The notes: generated by a model not told the origin, from the sequence alone. A DNA stretch of 64,000 bases from Flavobacterium sp. (GCF_027484205.1 NZ_JAIXUB010000026.1:124001-188000); one strand, 5' to 3'; shown: positions 33,842-42,529, counted from the first letter of the stretch. Numbers and translations: made by a program.

Positions 33842-34475
33842 TATTAAGAATGGAATCGCGTTCTAATTTACTTTCAATTTTTTTAGCTTCATTTACAATA
33901 CTATCAACTTCAGTATCATCAAAAACTACTTCACCATCACCAAGAACTAAATCAATTTTAGTCGCTTTCAATACTTTAGTTCCAGGTTTTACTTCCTTGC
34001 CATTAATCATCATTTTCAATACCATATCTTTACCTAAATAAGGAACATAAGTAATTGATCCTTCTGCTAAACCTATAGCTTTCAATGTTGGAACTGCTTG
34101 ACGATACGTTTTCTCAATTAAATCTGGAATAGCAACTTTTTTATAAGTTTCTGCATTGATTTTGACATAAACCACTCTTCCACTTTTAACTCTTGAATTA
34201 GCAATAGGTTCTTGTTGAACAATTCCTAATTTAGGAAAACTTGGGTTATAATCAAGTGTATCAATTACTTGATAATCTAAACCTAAATCATCAAGTTTTT
34301 CTTCGGCTTGTTCTTCATTTAATTTTATCAGATTAGGAACTACAATCTCATCACCATGATTCGTTATAAACGTAATCCAATAGAAAAACAAAAAGGTAAT
34401 CAATGCAACTATAGCAATAGCTGCCAATATTTGCGCAAAAAAGACACGACTTGTTAAATATTTTCCGAAACTCAT
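33831..34475 (-). CDS. Membrane-anchored PASTA-domain protein
   Basis: 214 residues from the ATG at 34475 (MSFGKYLTSRVFF). One N-terminal membrane helix (ILAAIAIVALITFLFFYWI) and three PASTA repeats (VPNLIKLNEEQAEEKLDDLGL; IPDLIEKTYRQAVPTLKAIGL; a third, partial one) make up the protein. PASTA domains elsewhere bind peptidoglycan stem peptides, but this protein lacks the kinase or PBP partner domain. It is divergent from ddl, an enzyme of peptidoglycan synthesis, which supports a cell-wall link. Confidence 0.85.
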   Translation of the reverse strand: MSFGKYLTSRVFFAQILAAIAIVALITFLFFYWITFITNHGDEIVVPNLIKLNEEQAEEKLDDLGLDYQVIDTLDYNPSFPKLGIVQQEPIANSRVKSGRVVYVKINAETYKKVAIPDLIEKTYRQAVPTLKAIGLAEGSITYVPYLGKDMVLKMMINGKEVKPGTKVLKATKIDLVLGDGEVVFDDTEVDSIVNEAKKIESKLERDSILNNEQ

Positions 34476-34525
34476 AAAATTAGTATTTAACGCAAAGATA
34501 TAATTTTTAGTTTCAACAATTGTGC

Positions 34526-34533
34526 TAAATTTG
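34526..34533 (+). promoter_or_regulatory. -7 promoter element for ddl
   Basis: TAAATTTG, 23 bp before the ddl start in the divergent gap. Confidence 0.5.
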
Positions 34534-34556
34534 TATTGTATTAAAAATAAAATCAA

Positions 34557-35543
34557 ATGAACGTAGCCGTTGTTATGGGTGGATATTCTGATGAATCTGT
34601 AATATCTTTAAGAAGTGGTCAATTAATCTTAAACAATTTAGATAAATCAAAATACCAAGTATTTGAAGTTCACATCCTTTTGAACGATTGGTATTGCCTA
34701 ATTGACGGTACAAAATACCCCATAAACAAAGCAGATTTTTCATTCACAAAAGACAACCAAACCATCAAATTTGATGTCATTTCCAATACCATTCACGGAA
34801 CTCCAGGCGAAGATGGACACATGCAAGCCTACTGGGAATTACTAGAAATTCCATACACAGGTTGCGGATTTTATCAATCGAGTTTGACTTTTAACAAACG
34901 TGATACACTTTCAGTTTTATCAAAATTTAATATCCCAAAAGCCAATTCTATTTATCTGTCAAAAGGTGATGCAATTGATGGTAAAGACGTTGTGCAAGAA
35001 TTAGGTTTACCGTTTTTTGTGAAACCAAATCAATCCGGAAGTTCATTAGGCGTTTCTAAAGTAAATTCGCTAGAAGATTTTGATAAAGCGTTAGCCTTTG
35101 CTTTTGCAGAAGACAATGACATTTTAATTGAATCGTATCTAAAAGGACGTGAAGTTTCTGTTGGTGTTATTAAATATAAAGGTGAAACCAAAGTGATGGG
35201 AATCACCGAAATTTTATCTGAAAATGATTTCTTCGATTATGAAGCCAAATATTTAGGAAAATCAGAAGAAGTTACTCCTGCTAATTTATCAGACGAAATT
35301 AAAAATCGTGTCGAAGAAACAGCTAAAAAAGTCTATGAAGCACTTGGAATGTCGGGTTTTTCAAGAACCGATTTTATCATCATGAATGATATTCCTCATT
35401 TTATCGAAATCAATACCAATCCGGGTTTATCGCCACAAAGTATTTTTCCGCAACAAGCTGCCTACTCAAATATGCCTATGAGTGATTTGCTAGATAACGA
35501 AATTAGTTTAGCTTTACAAAGAAAACTGATTTGGAAAAAGTAG
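34557..35543 (+). CDS. ddl: D-alanine--D-alanine ligase
   Basis: 328-residue ATP-grasp ligase making D-Ala-D-Ala for peptidoglycan. MGGYSDESVISLRSGQ is the N-terminal domain. HGTPGEDGHMQAYWELLEIPYTGC, FVKPNQSGSSLGVSKV (ATP loop) and FIEINTNPGLSPQSIFPQQA (metal-binding end with Glu and Asn ligands) are all in place. The substrate loop GTPGEDG has Thr-Pro where many Ddl have GxxGEDG. Single gene. Confidence 0.93.
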   Translation: MNVAVVMGGYSDESVISLRSGQLILNNLDKSKYQVFEVHILLNDWYCLIDGTKYPINKADFSFTKDNQTIKFDVISNTIHGTPGEDGHMQAYWELLEIPYTGCGFYQSSLTFNKRDTLSVLSKFNIPKANSIYLSKGDAIDGKDVVQELGLPFFVKPNQSGSSLGVSKVNSLEDFDKALAFAFAEDNDILIESYLKGREVSVGVIKYKGETKVMGITEILSENDFFDYEAKYLGKSEEVTPANLSDEIKNRVEETAKKVYEALGMSGFSRTDFIIMNDIPHFIEINTNPGLSPQSIFPQQAAYSNMPMSDLLDNEISLALQRKLIWKK

Positions 35544-35592
35544 AACAGTTGTCAGTTTTCAGTTAACCGACAACAGACAACCGACAACCGAA
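35544..35592. repeat. Degenerate 7-bp-periodic repeat
   Basis: Seven successive heptads from AACAGTT and GTCAGTT to AACCGAC and AACCGAA, followed by AACTAAAA octamers (35593-35612). It fills the whole ddl to 35613 gap. Confidence 0.7.
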
Positions 35593-35612
35593 AACTAAAA
35601 AACTAAAAAACT

Positions 35613-35990
35613 ATGGAAACCAAAAGTAAAAAATTAAAACCCATTTGGATTGTTACCATTACAATAGTATCAATCGCTCTTTTAATGGCGTTTGGAGCAT
35701 TGTATTTCAACTACAGAAAAGGCAAAGAAAAAACATACGTTGACGATCCTAAAGCTGGTGATGTTTATGAAATGATTGATGCTGATGGTTATTACAGTAC
35801 AGCCAAAGTGCTTTATGTGAGAAATGATAGCGTTTTTGTTACGGTTAACAATATGAAAACCGACCAAGCGAAAGGAATAAGCGAAATTGACATTGACCGA
35901 AATTATGGTATTTTAAAAGATGCCTATTCTAAGAAAAAACTAGAAAGTTTATTTGCTCAAGATTCTATTTTTGCAATTAATAGAGATTAA
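35613..35990 (+). CDS. Single-pass membrane protein, paralog of the tail of the 36067 gene
   Basis: 125 residues. A basic N-terminus is followed by one membrane helix (IWIVTITIVSIALLMAFGALYF) and a soluble domain (GDVYEMIDADGYYSTAKVLYVRNDSVFVTVNNM, then KGISEIDIDRNYG). The soluble domain aligns with the frame-shifted end of the next gene (GDVYKLESNPGFYSTMKVESVLKDSVHVFVNDM; KSGISDIDKPENY), so the two are tandem paralogs. The positively charged N-terminus suggests the soluble domain faces the periplasm. Function unknown. Confidence 0.6.
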   Translation: METKSKKLKPIWIVTITIVSIALLMAFGALYFNYRKGKEKTYVDDPKAGDVYEMIDADGYYSTAKVLYVRNDSVFVTVNNMKTDQAKGISEIDIDRNYGILKDAYSKKKLESLFAQDSIFAINRD

Positions 35991-36066
35991 TTATAATCTT
36001 GCGAAATCTTTTTATATTCATACAAATACAGAATTAAACCAATAAAAACTAACCAAAACCAAAACT

Positions 36067-36674
36067 ATGATTTTTTACGGAACAAAAGCAAGCAACATCA
36101 AAAACGGACAAATAATCAATGTAGATTGTCCACATTGTCAAACCAATACCTCAATGATTTATAGCGTTTTTGGTAGATATGCACATGTTTATTGGATTCC
36201 GTTTTTCCCAATTGGAAGAGTTACTGTTACCGAATGTAATAGTTGTAAAAAAACTTTTGAATTCAGTGAATTACCACAACCTATTCAAGAAAAATTACTT
36301 AGAGAAAAAGAAAAAGGTGGTGCAAAAACTCCCATTTGGATGTTTTCGGGATTAGGAATTATTGCGGTTTTAGTTGCTATTGGAATTTACAGTTCTGGTG
36401 AAACAGAAAAAAAGAAGCCGAATATTTAAAAGCTCCAAAAAAGGGCGACGTTTATAAACTTGAATCAAATCCGGGATTTTATTCTACAATGAAAGTAGAA
36501 AGCGTTCTAAAAGATAGCGTTCATGTTTTTGTAAATGATATGGAAACTAACAAAAAATCAGGAATCAGTGACATTGACAAACCTGAAAATTACAAAGAAC
36601 TTTATGGTTTTTCTAAAGAACAAATTAGAAAAATGTATAAAGACAATGAGATTTACGAAATTGAAAGAAACTAA
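36067..36674 (+). CDS. Zinc-ribbon membrane protein interrupted by a -1 frameshift at an A7 tract
   Basis: Frame 1 (36067-36429) encodes a zinc ribbon with CPHC and CNSC pairs, the hydrophobic HVYWIPFFPIGR and a membrane helix (PIWMFSGLGIIAVLVAIGIY), then ends early. The -1 frame continues without stop from the A7G tract (36407-36414) to 36674, adding the GDVYKLESN...YSTMKVES domain found in the upstream paralog. The tract reads gaA AAA AAG in frame, a canonical slippery heptamer. So this is one gene with either programmed -1 frameshifting or a recent indel (or a sequencing error). Function unknown. coaD overlaps its last base. Confidence 0.6.
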
Positions 36675-37126
36675 TGAAAAAAGCTATATTTCCAGGTTCT
36701 TTTGATCCTATTACAAATGGTCATTACGACATTATTAAAAGAGGCATTTCGCTGTTTGATGAAGTCATTGTAGCCATTGGAATCAATGCCGAAAAAAAAT
36801 ACATGTTTTCACTTGAAGACCGAAAACGCTTTATCGAGGAAGCTTTTAAAGACGAACCTAAAGTAAAAGTAATCACTTACGAAGGTTTGACGATTGATTT
36901 ATGCCGAAAAGAAAAAGCCGAATTCATCTTACGTGGCTTGCGAAATCCTGCCGATTTTGAATTTGAAAAAGCCATTGCCCACACCAACAGAAAATTATCT
37001 AAAATTGAAACCGTGTTCCTATTAACCGCATCCAAAACCTCTTACATTTCCTCAAGTATTGTGCGCGATGTATTACGAAATGGTGGCGATTATACGGTTT
37101 TGGTGCCAGATTCTGTGAGGATTTAG
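36674..37126 (+). CDS. coaD: Pantetheine-phosphate adenylyltransferase
   Basis: 150 residues, penultimate step of coenzyme A synthesis (4'-phosphopantetheine + ATP to dephospho-CoA). AIFPGSFDPITNGHYDIIKRG contains the T/HxGH-type nucleotidyl transfer site. ILRGLRNPADFEFEKAIAHTNR and YISSSIVRDVLRNGGD complete the family pattern. The start ATG shares its A with the stop of the frame-shifted gene (TAATG), so their translation is coupled. Confidence 0.93.
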   Translation: MKKAIFPGSFDPITNGHYDIIKRGISLFDEVIVAIGINAEKKYMFSLEDRKRFIEEAFKDEPKVKVITYEGLTIDLCRKEKAEFILRGLRNPADFEFEKAIAHTNRKLSKIETVFLLTASKTSYISSSIVRDVLRNGGDYTVLVPDSVRI

Positions 37127-37138
37127 AGAACTTAGCTT

Positions 37139-37477
37139 ATGAAAAAGAAACTTTTATTAATATTTTTAGTTGTTTTTTTAATTTCTTGTAATAAAAAAAT
37201 CTATGGAGTATACAACACAAAACATTCAACTGATAAAAGTTCGTTTTTTGAAATAAAATTAAATTCCGATAATTCTTTTGAAAGAAAAGAAATTCACACA
37301 ATTACAATAAATTCTAAAGGAAGTTGGGTTAAAATAAATAATGAAATAATTTGTTATGAACACCAAAATGAACAAGGTTTTCCTGCTGATACTTTAATAT
37401 TTAAAATTGTTGGAAAAAAATTATTTATAGTTAGAGAAGGCATTATTAATAAATCAAATTATTTAATAAAAAATTAA
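37139..37477 (+). CDS. Small hypothetical lipoprotein
   Basis: 112 residues with a clear lipobox (LLIFLVVFLISC, Cys 17). The mature part, rich in beta-prone residues (FEIKLNSDNSFERKEIHTITINSKGSWVKINNEIICYE), resembles the small lipocalin/META-like stress lipoproteins of Bacteroidota only in general layout. It starts 12 bp after coaD. No firm family. Confidence 0.55.
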   Translation: MKKKLLLIFLVVFLISCNKKIYGVYNTKHSTDKSSFFEIKLNSDNSFERKEIHTITINSKGSWVKINNEIICYEHQNEQGFPADTLIFKIVGKKLFIVREGIINKSNYLIKN

Positions 37478-37552
37478 TTCTAAATCAATCTGCGTTGCCA
37501 AAATTTCTATTGGTTACTTTTTTAAATAGTTAGAAATACATTTTCATATACT

Positions 37553-37650
37553 ATAAAAGCTAAAAGTTATAACTAATTTTTAGCTTTTTTTATTGAATGA
37601 GGAAAACCGTAATTGTTGTTGTTGGGATTTTTATATATTTACGATTGATA
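37553..37650 (+). repeat. Dispersed intergenic block, copy 1
   Basis: A hairpin terminator (AAAAGCTAAAA...TTTTTAGCTTTT), then GAATGAGGAAAACCGTAATT and ATTTACGATTGATAA. The same order recurs at 39269-39370 and 40319-40430, each time between two genes. It lies in a 268-bp non-coding gap. Confidence 0.8.
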
Positions 37651-37745
37651 AGAAATGCTTATGAGTTTTTGTGAATTAAACATCCATAATGTATAAGTAG
37701 AAATCTTTTAAAACATTAATACCAAACAGAAATAAAACACTAAAA

Positions 37746-39212
37746 ATGACAAAAAAATTAATCTTATTAATTACTTTATTAATCTCAGTTTCAATTAATG
37801 CTCAAAACATTTTTCCAAAAAAATTAGAGAATTGTAAAACAGATAGATTCTGTTTGGATTGTGGAGATGTAAAAACCAATGTTGACCAAACAAAATTCAA
37901 TATCTTAATTGAAAAACTTAATTCCAGTAATAATTTATATGGTATTAAAGGAAAAGTAAAATTTCAAGTTTTAGTTGATTCTTTAGGTCAAGCATGTGTT
38001 CTTAGCCATACTGATGTTTCAGAAAATATTATCACCAAAAATATTGTAGTAGCATTAAATAACTTCGATGGTTATATAGTAGCAAAAACAAAAGATAAAA
38101 ATGAACAAAAAACTTCATTCAATCTATCATTTGAAATTGATAATGGTAAAATGAATGGAAAAGTTGAAAGAGTTGACATAGAAAGTTTTGAAAAATCATT
38201 CGATAAACCAACAAAACCTGAAGTTTATAATAAAGACTACACATATAAAAACAAAAACTTAAAAAAGTATAAATTTTCAATATGGAATTCTGAAAATTCA
38301 AGTTTATCAGATAATTCAATAGATAATTTTAGTTTTGATAATGACAATAATCTTTGGATAATCGCTAACAAAGATGTTCAAAAATTTAATGGTCAAAATT
38401 TCGAAAAAATTGAGAAGAATGAAACTGACGATAAAAACTTTTCTTCCTATTTTGCTATTTGTACCGATAACAATAATGTAAAATGGTTTGATGGACTAAA
38501 AAGTATTTATAATTACAGTGATAAATGGTCGAAACTTGACCAAAGTGAAATTGGAATTGATGGAGCATATGATATAATTAATAACAAAAAAAATAATGAA
38601 CTATTCTTTTGTTCCGACAAAGGATTAACTATATATAAAAATGGAGAATGGAATACATTAAATAAAGAAAAATTACCTGAATTGCCTTCTAATAGGGTTT
38701 ATTTTGCTAAAAGAGATTCAAAAAACAGAATTTGGATTGGAACTTTTAGTGGAACATTAATGATTGATGAAAACGGAAAAGCTACAAATTTTGAAAACAC
38801 TGAAACTATATTAAAAGGTCAATGTATTACTTCTATGGATGAAGATGAAAAAGGCAATTTATATTTTAGTTTATTTGAATTTGATTTAAAGAAAAATCCT
38901 GGTAAAATTAACAAAAATGAAGGTATCGGAATTTTGAACTCAGATGGTAAATGGCAACAACTTACAACATCAAACTCAGGATTACCTTATAATCATACAA
39001 ACTGCGTTCTTTATGACAAGAAAGAAAAAGTATTATGGATTTCAACAGACAGAGCAGGTTTAGTTAGATATGATTTAAAAGATAGTTGGGAAAACTATCA
39101 TAATGAAAATTCAAAAATTCCAACATCTTACATATCTACTATGGCATTTGATAAAGATGGAAATTTATTTTTAGCAACAAGACAAGGAATTGTAAAAATT
39201 GAAAAAAAATAA
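37746..39212 (+). CDS. Secreted protein: TonB-C-like domain plus two-component-regulator-type propeller
   Basis: 488 residues with a signal peptide (LILLITLLISVSINAQ). Residues about 50-135 resemble the TonB C-terminal fold (GIKGKVKFQVLVDSLGQACVLSHTDVSENIITKNIVVAL). Residues 170-488 are a Reg_prop-type beta-propeller with repeated DxxNNLWII, DSKNRIWIGTFSGT, KEKVLWISTDRAGLVRYD and DKDGNLFLATRQGI blades. Such propellers usually form the sensor part of hybrid two-component systems; here no kinase follows. It is probably periplasmic; ligand unknown. Confidence 0.7.
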   Translation: MTKKLILLITLLISVSINAQNIFPKKLENCKTDRFCLDCGDVKTNVDQTKFNILIEKLNSSNNLYGIKGKVKFQVLVDSLGQACVLSHTDVSENIITKNIVVALNNFDGYIVAKTKDKNEQKTSFNLSFEIDNGKMNGKVERVDIESFEKSFDKPTKPEVYNKDYTYKNKNLKKYKFSIWNSENSSLSDNSIDNFSFDNDNNLWIIANKDVQKFNGQNFEKIEKNETDDKNFSSYFAICTDNNNVKWFDGLKSIYNYSDKWSKLDQSEIGIDGAYDIINNKKNNELFFCSDKGLTIYKNGEWNTLNKEKLPELPSNRVYFAKRDSKNRIWIGTFSGTLMIDENGKATNFENTETILKGQCITSMDEDEKGNLYFSLFEFDLKKNPGKINKNEGIGILNSDGKWQQLTTSNSGLPYNHTNCVLYDKKEKVLWISTDRAGLVRYDLKDSWENYHNENSKIPTSYISTMAFDKDGNLFLATRQGIVKIEKK

Positions 39213-39268
39213 GTTTTTATAACTTAATCGAAAGTTTCAGACTTAAACCTCCACCATCTCAAAGCCAC

Positions 39269-39370
39269 TAAAAGCTAAAACTAATTTTTGGCTTTTTTTT
39301 TTATGGAATGAGGAAAACCGTAATTGTTGTTGAAACTTATTTTATACATTTACGATTGATAATAAATGTT
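39269..39370 (+). repeat. Dispersed intergenic block, copy 2
   Basis: Terminator-like AAAAGCTAAAA...TTTTTGGCTTTTT, then GGAATGAGGAAAACCGTAATT and CATTTACGATTGATAATAAA, as in copies 1 and 3. Confidence 0.8.
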
Positions 39371-39428
39371 TGCCAATTGTCAATTTTTTTTTGAAAATAT
39401 AAACAAGTTAGTAGAAATTTTAAGGAAA

Positions 39429-40238
39429 ATGAAAAAAATAATATTTTATTTAATTGTAGGATTAACTATATTTAGTTGTAAATCTGATGATTCAAATTCA
39501 AATAAGAATTATCTTAAATCGTATTATAATGATGCTATAGATACTGAAATATTATATGAATATGACAACGATTTCTTAACCAAAGTATCTTATTCTAATT
39601 ATGGAACAACCACTTTCAAATATGATAATAGAGGAAGATTGCATCTAAAGACTTATGGAAGCCAAACATACTCTTATGAATATGACAATCAAAACAGATT
39701 GATTAAAGAAATTAAAAATGGTACAAGCGATTATATAACTTTAAGCTATTCAACAGGTAAAGTTATTGTTACTGAACATTCATCTAATAATAGCACAAAT
39801 TTAGTCTCTGAAATTTTTATCGATAATTTGGGTAGAGTAATTAAAACTGTTCAAATGACTCCTACTTACACATCTCAATATCTAATAGAAGAGTTAACAT
39901 ATGATATTAATGGAAATATGATAAACTGCTTGTTTTCAGGTAATGTTAACAATGAGCCAGATTTATCTATAAATTTTCAGTTTGACAACAAAATAAATCC
40001 TATTTATATTTCATATAAAAAATTATACAATAGCATTTATTATCTTGAATTTAGAAATAGTTTTTTCTCTGATTCAATAAATCCAAATAATATTATTAGC
40101 CATGGGACAACTTCATCCACTTCAACAAGAAATATTACATACAATGTTGACAATTTACCAACTAAAATAATCAATTCTACAATTCAAAATGGCTCATCTC
40201 AACAAACTACGGCAACAGCTTTTTATGAATATTATTAA
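39429..40238 (+). CDS. YD-repeat-like lipoprotein
   Basis: 269 residues from the ATG at 39429 (MKKIIFYLIVGLTIFSC); the longer frame from 39366 begins in promoter-like DNA. The lipobox Cys is followed by KSDDSN, an acidic/Ser-rich stretch of the type seen in Bacteroidota surface-lipoprotein export signals. The body carries YD/RHS-like beta repeats (YEYDNDFLTKVSYSNYG, FKYDNRGRLHLKTYG, YEYDNQNRLIKEI, LTYDINGNMINCLF). Probably a surface-exposed beta-rich protein; role unknown. Confidence 0.7.
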   Translation: MKKIIFYLIVGLTIFSCKSDDSNSNKNYLKSYYNDAIDTEILYEYDNDFLTKVSYSNYGTTTFKYDNRGRLHLKTYGSQTYSYEYDNQNRLIKEIKNGTSDYITLSYSTGKVIVTEHSSNNSTNLVSEIFIDNLGRVIKTVQMTPTYTSQYLIEELTYDINGNMINCLFSGNVNNEPDLSINFQFDNKINPIYISYKKLYNSIYYLEFRNSFFSDSINPNNIISHGTTSSTSTRNITYNVDNLPTKIINSTIQNGSSQQTTATAFYEYY

Positions 40239-40318
40239 AAAACTTCTTTAAAGACCGGTTTCAAAAAATTGGTGTTTCCATGATTTAATTTAAAGTTTTC
40301 AATTGCAAAAAAATATTT

Positions 40319-40430
40319 AAAAAGCTAAAAATTAAAACTAATTTTTAGCTTTTTTTTTATGGAATGAGGAAAACCGTAATTTTTGTAGAAACAAATTTTA
40401 TATATTTACGATTAATAACAAACGCTTACA
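40319..40430 (+). repeat. Dispersed intergenic block, copy 3
   Basis: AAAAGCTAAAA...TTTTTAGCTTTTTT, then GGAATGAGGAAAACCGTAATT and TATTTACGATTAATAA. It merges into the hairpin at 40417-40450 that precedes the first cassette-like unit. Confidence 0.8.
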
Positions 40431-40478
40431 AATAATTGTAAATGTTTGTTTGTGGCGACTACATACAAGTTAGCAACA
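40417..40478. other. Hairpin and left boundary of cassette-like unit A
   Basis: AACAAAC-gc-TTACAA / TTGTAA-at-GTTTGTT forms a 13-bp imperfect hairpin (40417-40450). 18 bp later comes GTTAGCAACA (40469-40478), the exact reverse complement of the unit's right end TGTTGCTAAC at 42530-42539. It may be the remnant of a recombination site of another type; its arms do not resemble those of the two downstream sites. Confidence 0.5.
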
Positions 40479-40507
40479 ATGATGACTAAAAACGAAAACA
40501 TCAACAT

Positions 40508-41206
40508 ATGAAACAATTCAATAATCTATTAAACTACTTTTCTGCTATAATTTTGTTTATGGCTGTATTAGGTTTTATGTTTTTAAGTTACAATCATCTA
40601 AAAAAAGAAGATCCACCAAAAAAAATAATAATTTCTTATTCTACAAATAAAGATTCTTTAAATAAATATTCGGAATTTAATAAAATCGATTCATTAGTCA
40701 AAGAGTTAAAGAATATTTCCAATAGTATTCACGAGAGACAGATAAAAGAAATAAAAGAAGATGAAGAAAAAGATTTTTTTAATAAGTTCTATTCAATTGT
40801 AGTTGCCGTAATTTTAGTAATTGCAGGTTTTTTTGGATATAAAAACATATCAGAAATTAAACAAAAAGCTATTGAAGATGCGAAAGAAGCAGCAGAAATT
40901 AAAGCTAGTGCCGTAGCAGAAACAAAAGCTATTGAAGTGTCCGAAAGAGAATTTAATTTAATTTTCACTCAACAATATAGAGCAGAAGTTATGGCTCAAG
41001 CAACACAGGCTTTTTCAGAAACTTTTGAAACAGAATATGCGAGGATTCATTCTCTATACATTGAATTGGATAGAAGAATTCAAGCTCTTGAACCTCCTAT
41101 CGACCCAAATTTAGACAATGAAAATGATTTGCCAAACGATGACGAAAATTTACCTGATAATGATGCTGATACTAATGAACCATTAAACCCATTTGGAAAT
41201 GAATAA
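40508..41206 (+). CDS. Membrane protein with two helices, coiled coil and acidic tail; first gene of DGQHR pair
   Basis: 232 residues. Helix one (YFSAIILFMAVLGFMFLSY) is followed by a charged loop of about 80 residues, helix two (FYSIVVAVILVIAGFFGY) and a long Ala/Glu/Lys coiled-coil-like helix (IKQKAIEDAKEAAEIKASAVAETKAIEV). The tail is rich in Asp, Asn and Pro (about residues 198-232). The topology suggests both soluble parts may act on different sides of the membrane, or a hairpin with a cytoplasmic coiled coil. It overlaps the DGQHR gene by 8 bp, so the products are probably partners. No family recognised. Confidence 0.6.
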   Translation: MKQFNNLLNYFSAIILFMAVLGFMFLSYNHLKKEDPPKKIIISYSTNKDSLNKYSEFNKIDSLVKELKNISNSIHERQIKEIKEDEEKDFFNKFYSIVVAVILVIAGFFGYKNISEIKQKAIEDAKEAAEIKASAVAETKAIEVSEREFNLIFTQQYRAEVMAQATQAFSETFETEYARIHSLYIELDRRIQALEPPIDPNLDNENDLPNDDENLPDNDADTNEPLNPFGNE

Positions 41207-42518
41207 GATAATTGAAATAAAAGGGTTTACAGTTAATCAATTGACCCACAAACCAATAGCTACAACTTCAATTAAATTTGAAGACTTAATAAAAATTGTA
41301 AAATTTACAGCAAGAGAATCGAGTGATTTCGATCCCTTTAAACCTATGCAAAATATTGAACATTTGGCTAACAAAGCTAATGATCAATACTTTCAACGAT
41401 TGACAAATGATGACAGAGTAAAAGGAATTTATTTATATTTAATTGATGAAATAAATAACAAATTTGAGAGAAAAAAAAATGCACTAGGTTCATTCCCTAC
41501 TTCAATAATATTAGCGATAGATTTAAATGATCAATTTGAATCTAAAGATGATTACATAAAAAATGTTATTAGTTTAGATAAAAATGATCTTATTGGCGCA
41601 CATTTTGAAATTAATGATAGAATAATAACGATAAGCATTCTAAATAGAAATAACACATTAATAGTTGATGGTCAACATAGATTAGCAGCTATGTTAAAGT
41701 TATTTAATGATGCCAAAGAAAAAAACATAAAATTTGGTAGAAAATCATTAATTGAAAAGTATCCAAATTTGAATTATGATACAATTTTAGAGTATTTGAA
41801 TGGATTTGAATTAAATTGTACGCTTTTACTTGGCTTTGACATTTGGGAACAAGGAAAGGTTTTTGCTGATGTAAACTTTAATCAAAAACCAGTTAATAAA
41901 TCCCTTTATTATGACATTTTTGGATCATTTCCTGATCCAGATAAAAACGATATTTTTTTAGCCCATATGCTTGTTCTTCATTTAAATAATAATAAAGATT
42001 CCGTAATTAAAGGTTATATTAAATTACTTGGTACTGGTAGCGGATATTTTTCGCAAGCATTTTTTGTTGAGGCAATATTAGAACATTTAAAACCAAAAGG
42101 TATATGGGCAGATATTCCTATGGACTATTTAAATGAAGGGAAAAAATTTGAGATTCTACCTAAATTTTTGAAATCATACTTGAAATCAATTAAAGAAAAT
42201 TTTAAAGATTTTTGGCCAAAAGAGACATATGAAAAAGGACAAAAGTATGATAGCATTTTAGTAAAAACGACTGGAATGGGTGCTTTAATAAAATTAATGA
42301 GTCCAATATACAGAGATTTAATTAGAAAGAAAATAGATTTTAATACTATCGAAGAAACTGAATTAAAGAAAGAATTTGATAAAATATTGAGTCCAATTTC
42401 TGATAAAGGAATTCATTATTTTTCAAAAACTTCAAACTTTTCTGGAGCTGGAAGTTTAGGATTACAAAATAAATTATATCAAAAATTAGGAGAAGATATT
42501 GGGTATTTTAAATTTTAA
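41199..42518 (+). CDS. DGQHR-domain protein (DndB-related)
   Basis: 439 residues from the ATG at 41199. The defining motif NTLIVDGQHRLAAMLKLF lies near residue 150. PTSIILAIDLNDQFE upstream and VFADVNFNQKPVNKSLYYDIFG downstream complete the DGQHR domain. The C-terminal part (about 240-439) contains TGSGYFSQAFFVEAILEHL and a Lys-rich helical region. DGQHR proteins include DndB of phosphorothioate DNA-modification islands and stand-alone, poorly studied relatives. No dndA/C/D/E or dndF/G/H gene is in view. The pair with the overlapping membrane protein, inside a cassette-like unit, suggests a small defence or regulatory module. Function is inference. Confidence 0.75.
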   Translation: MNKIIEIKGFTVNQLTHKPIATTSIKFEDLIKIVKFTARESSDFDPFKPMQNIEHLANKANDQYFQRLTNDDRVKGIYLYLIDEINNKFERKKNALGSFPTSIILAIDLNDQFESKDDYIKNVISLDKNDLIGAHFEINDRIITISILNRNNTLIVDGQHRLAAMLKLFNDAKEKNIKFGRKSLIEKYPNLNYDTILEYLNGFELNCTLLLGFDIWEQGKVFADVNFNQKPVNKSLYYDIFGSFPDPDKNDIFLAHMLVLHLNNNKDSVIKGYIKLLGTGSGYFSQAFFVEAILEHLKPKGIWADIPMDYLNEGKKFEILPKFLKSYLKSIKENFKDFWPKETYEKGQKYDSILVKTTGMGALIKLMSPIYRDLIRKKIDFNTIEETELKKEFDKILSPISDKGIHYFSKTSNFSGAGSLGLQNKLYQKLGEDIGYFKF

Positions 42519-42529
42519 TAAATAATCAC

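Noticed and set aside
36489-36674. Independent 61-residue gene
   Set aside because: Its frame is open without interruption back to the A7G tract, and the missing first part matches the paralog, so it is the 3' part of the 36067 gene.
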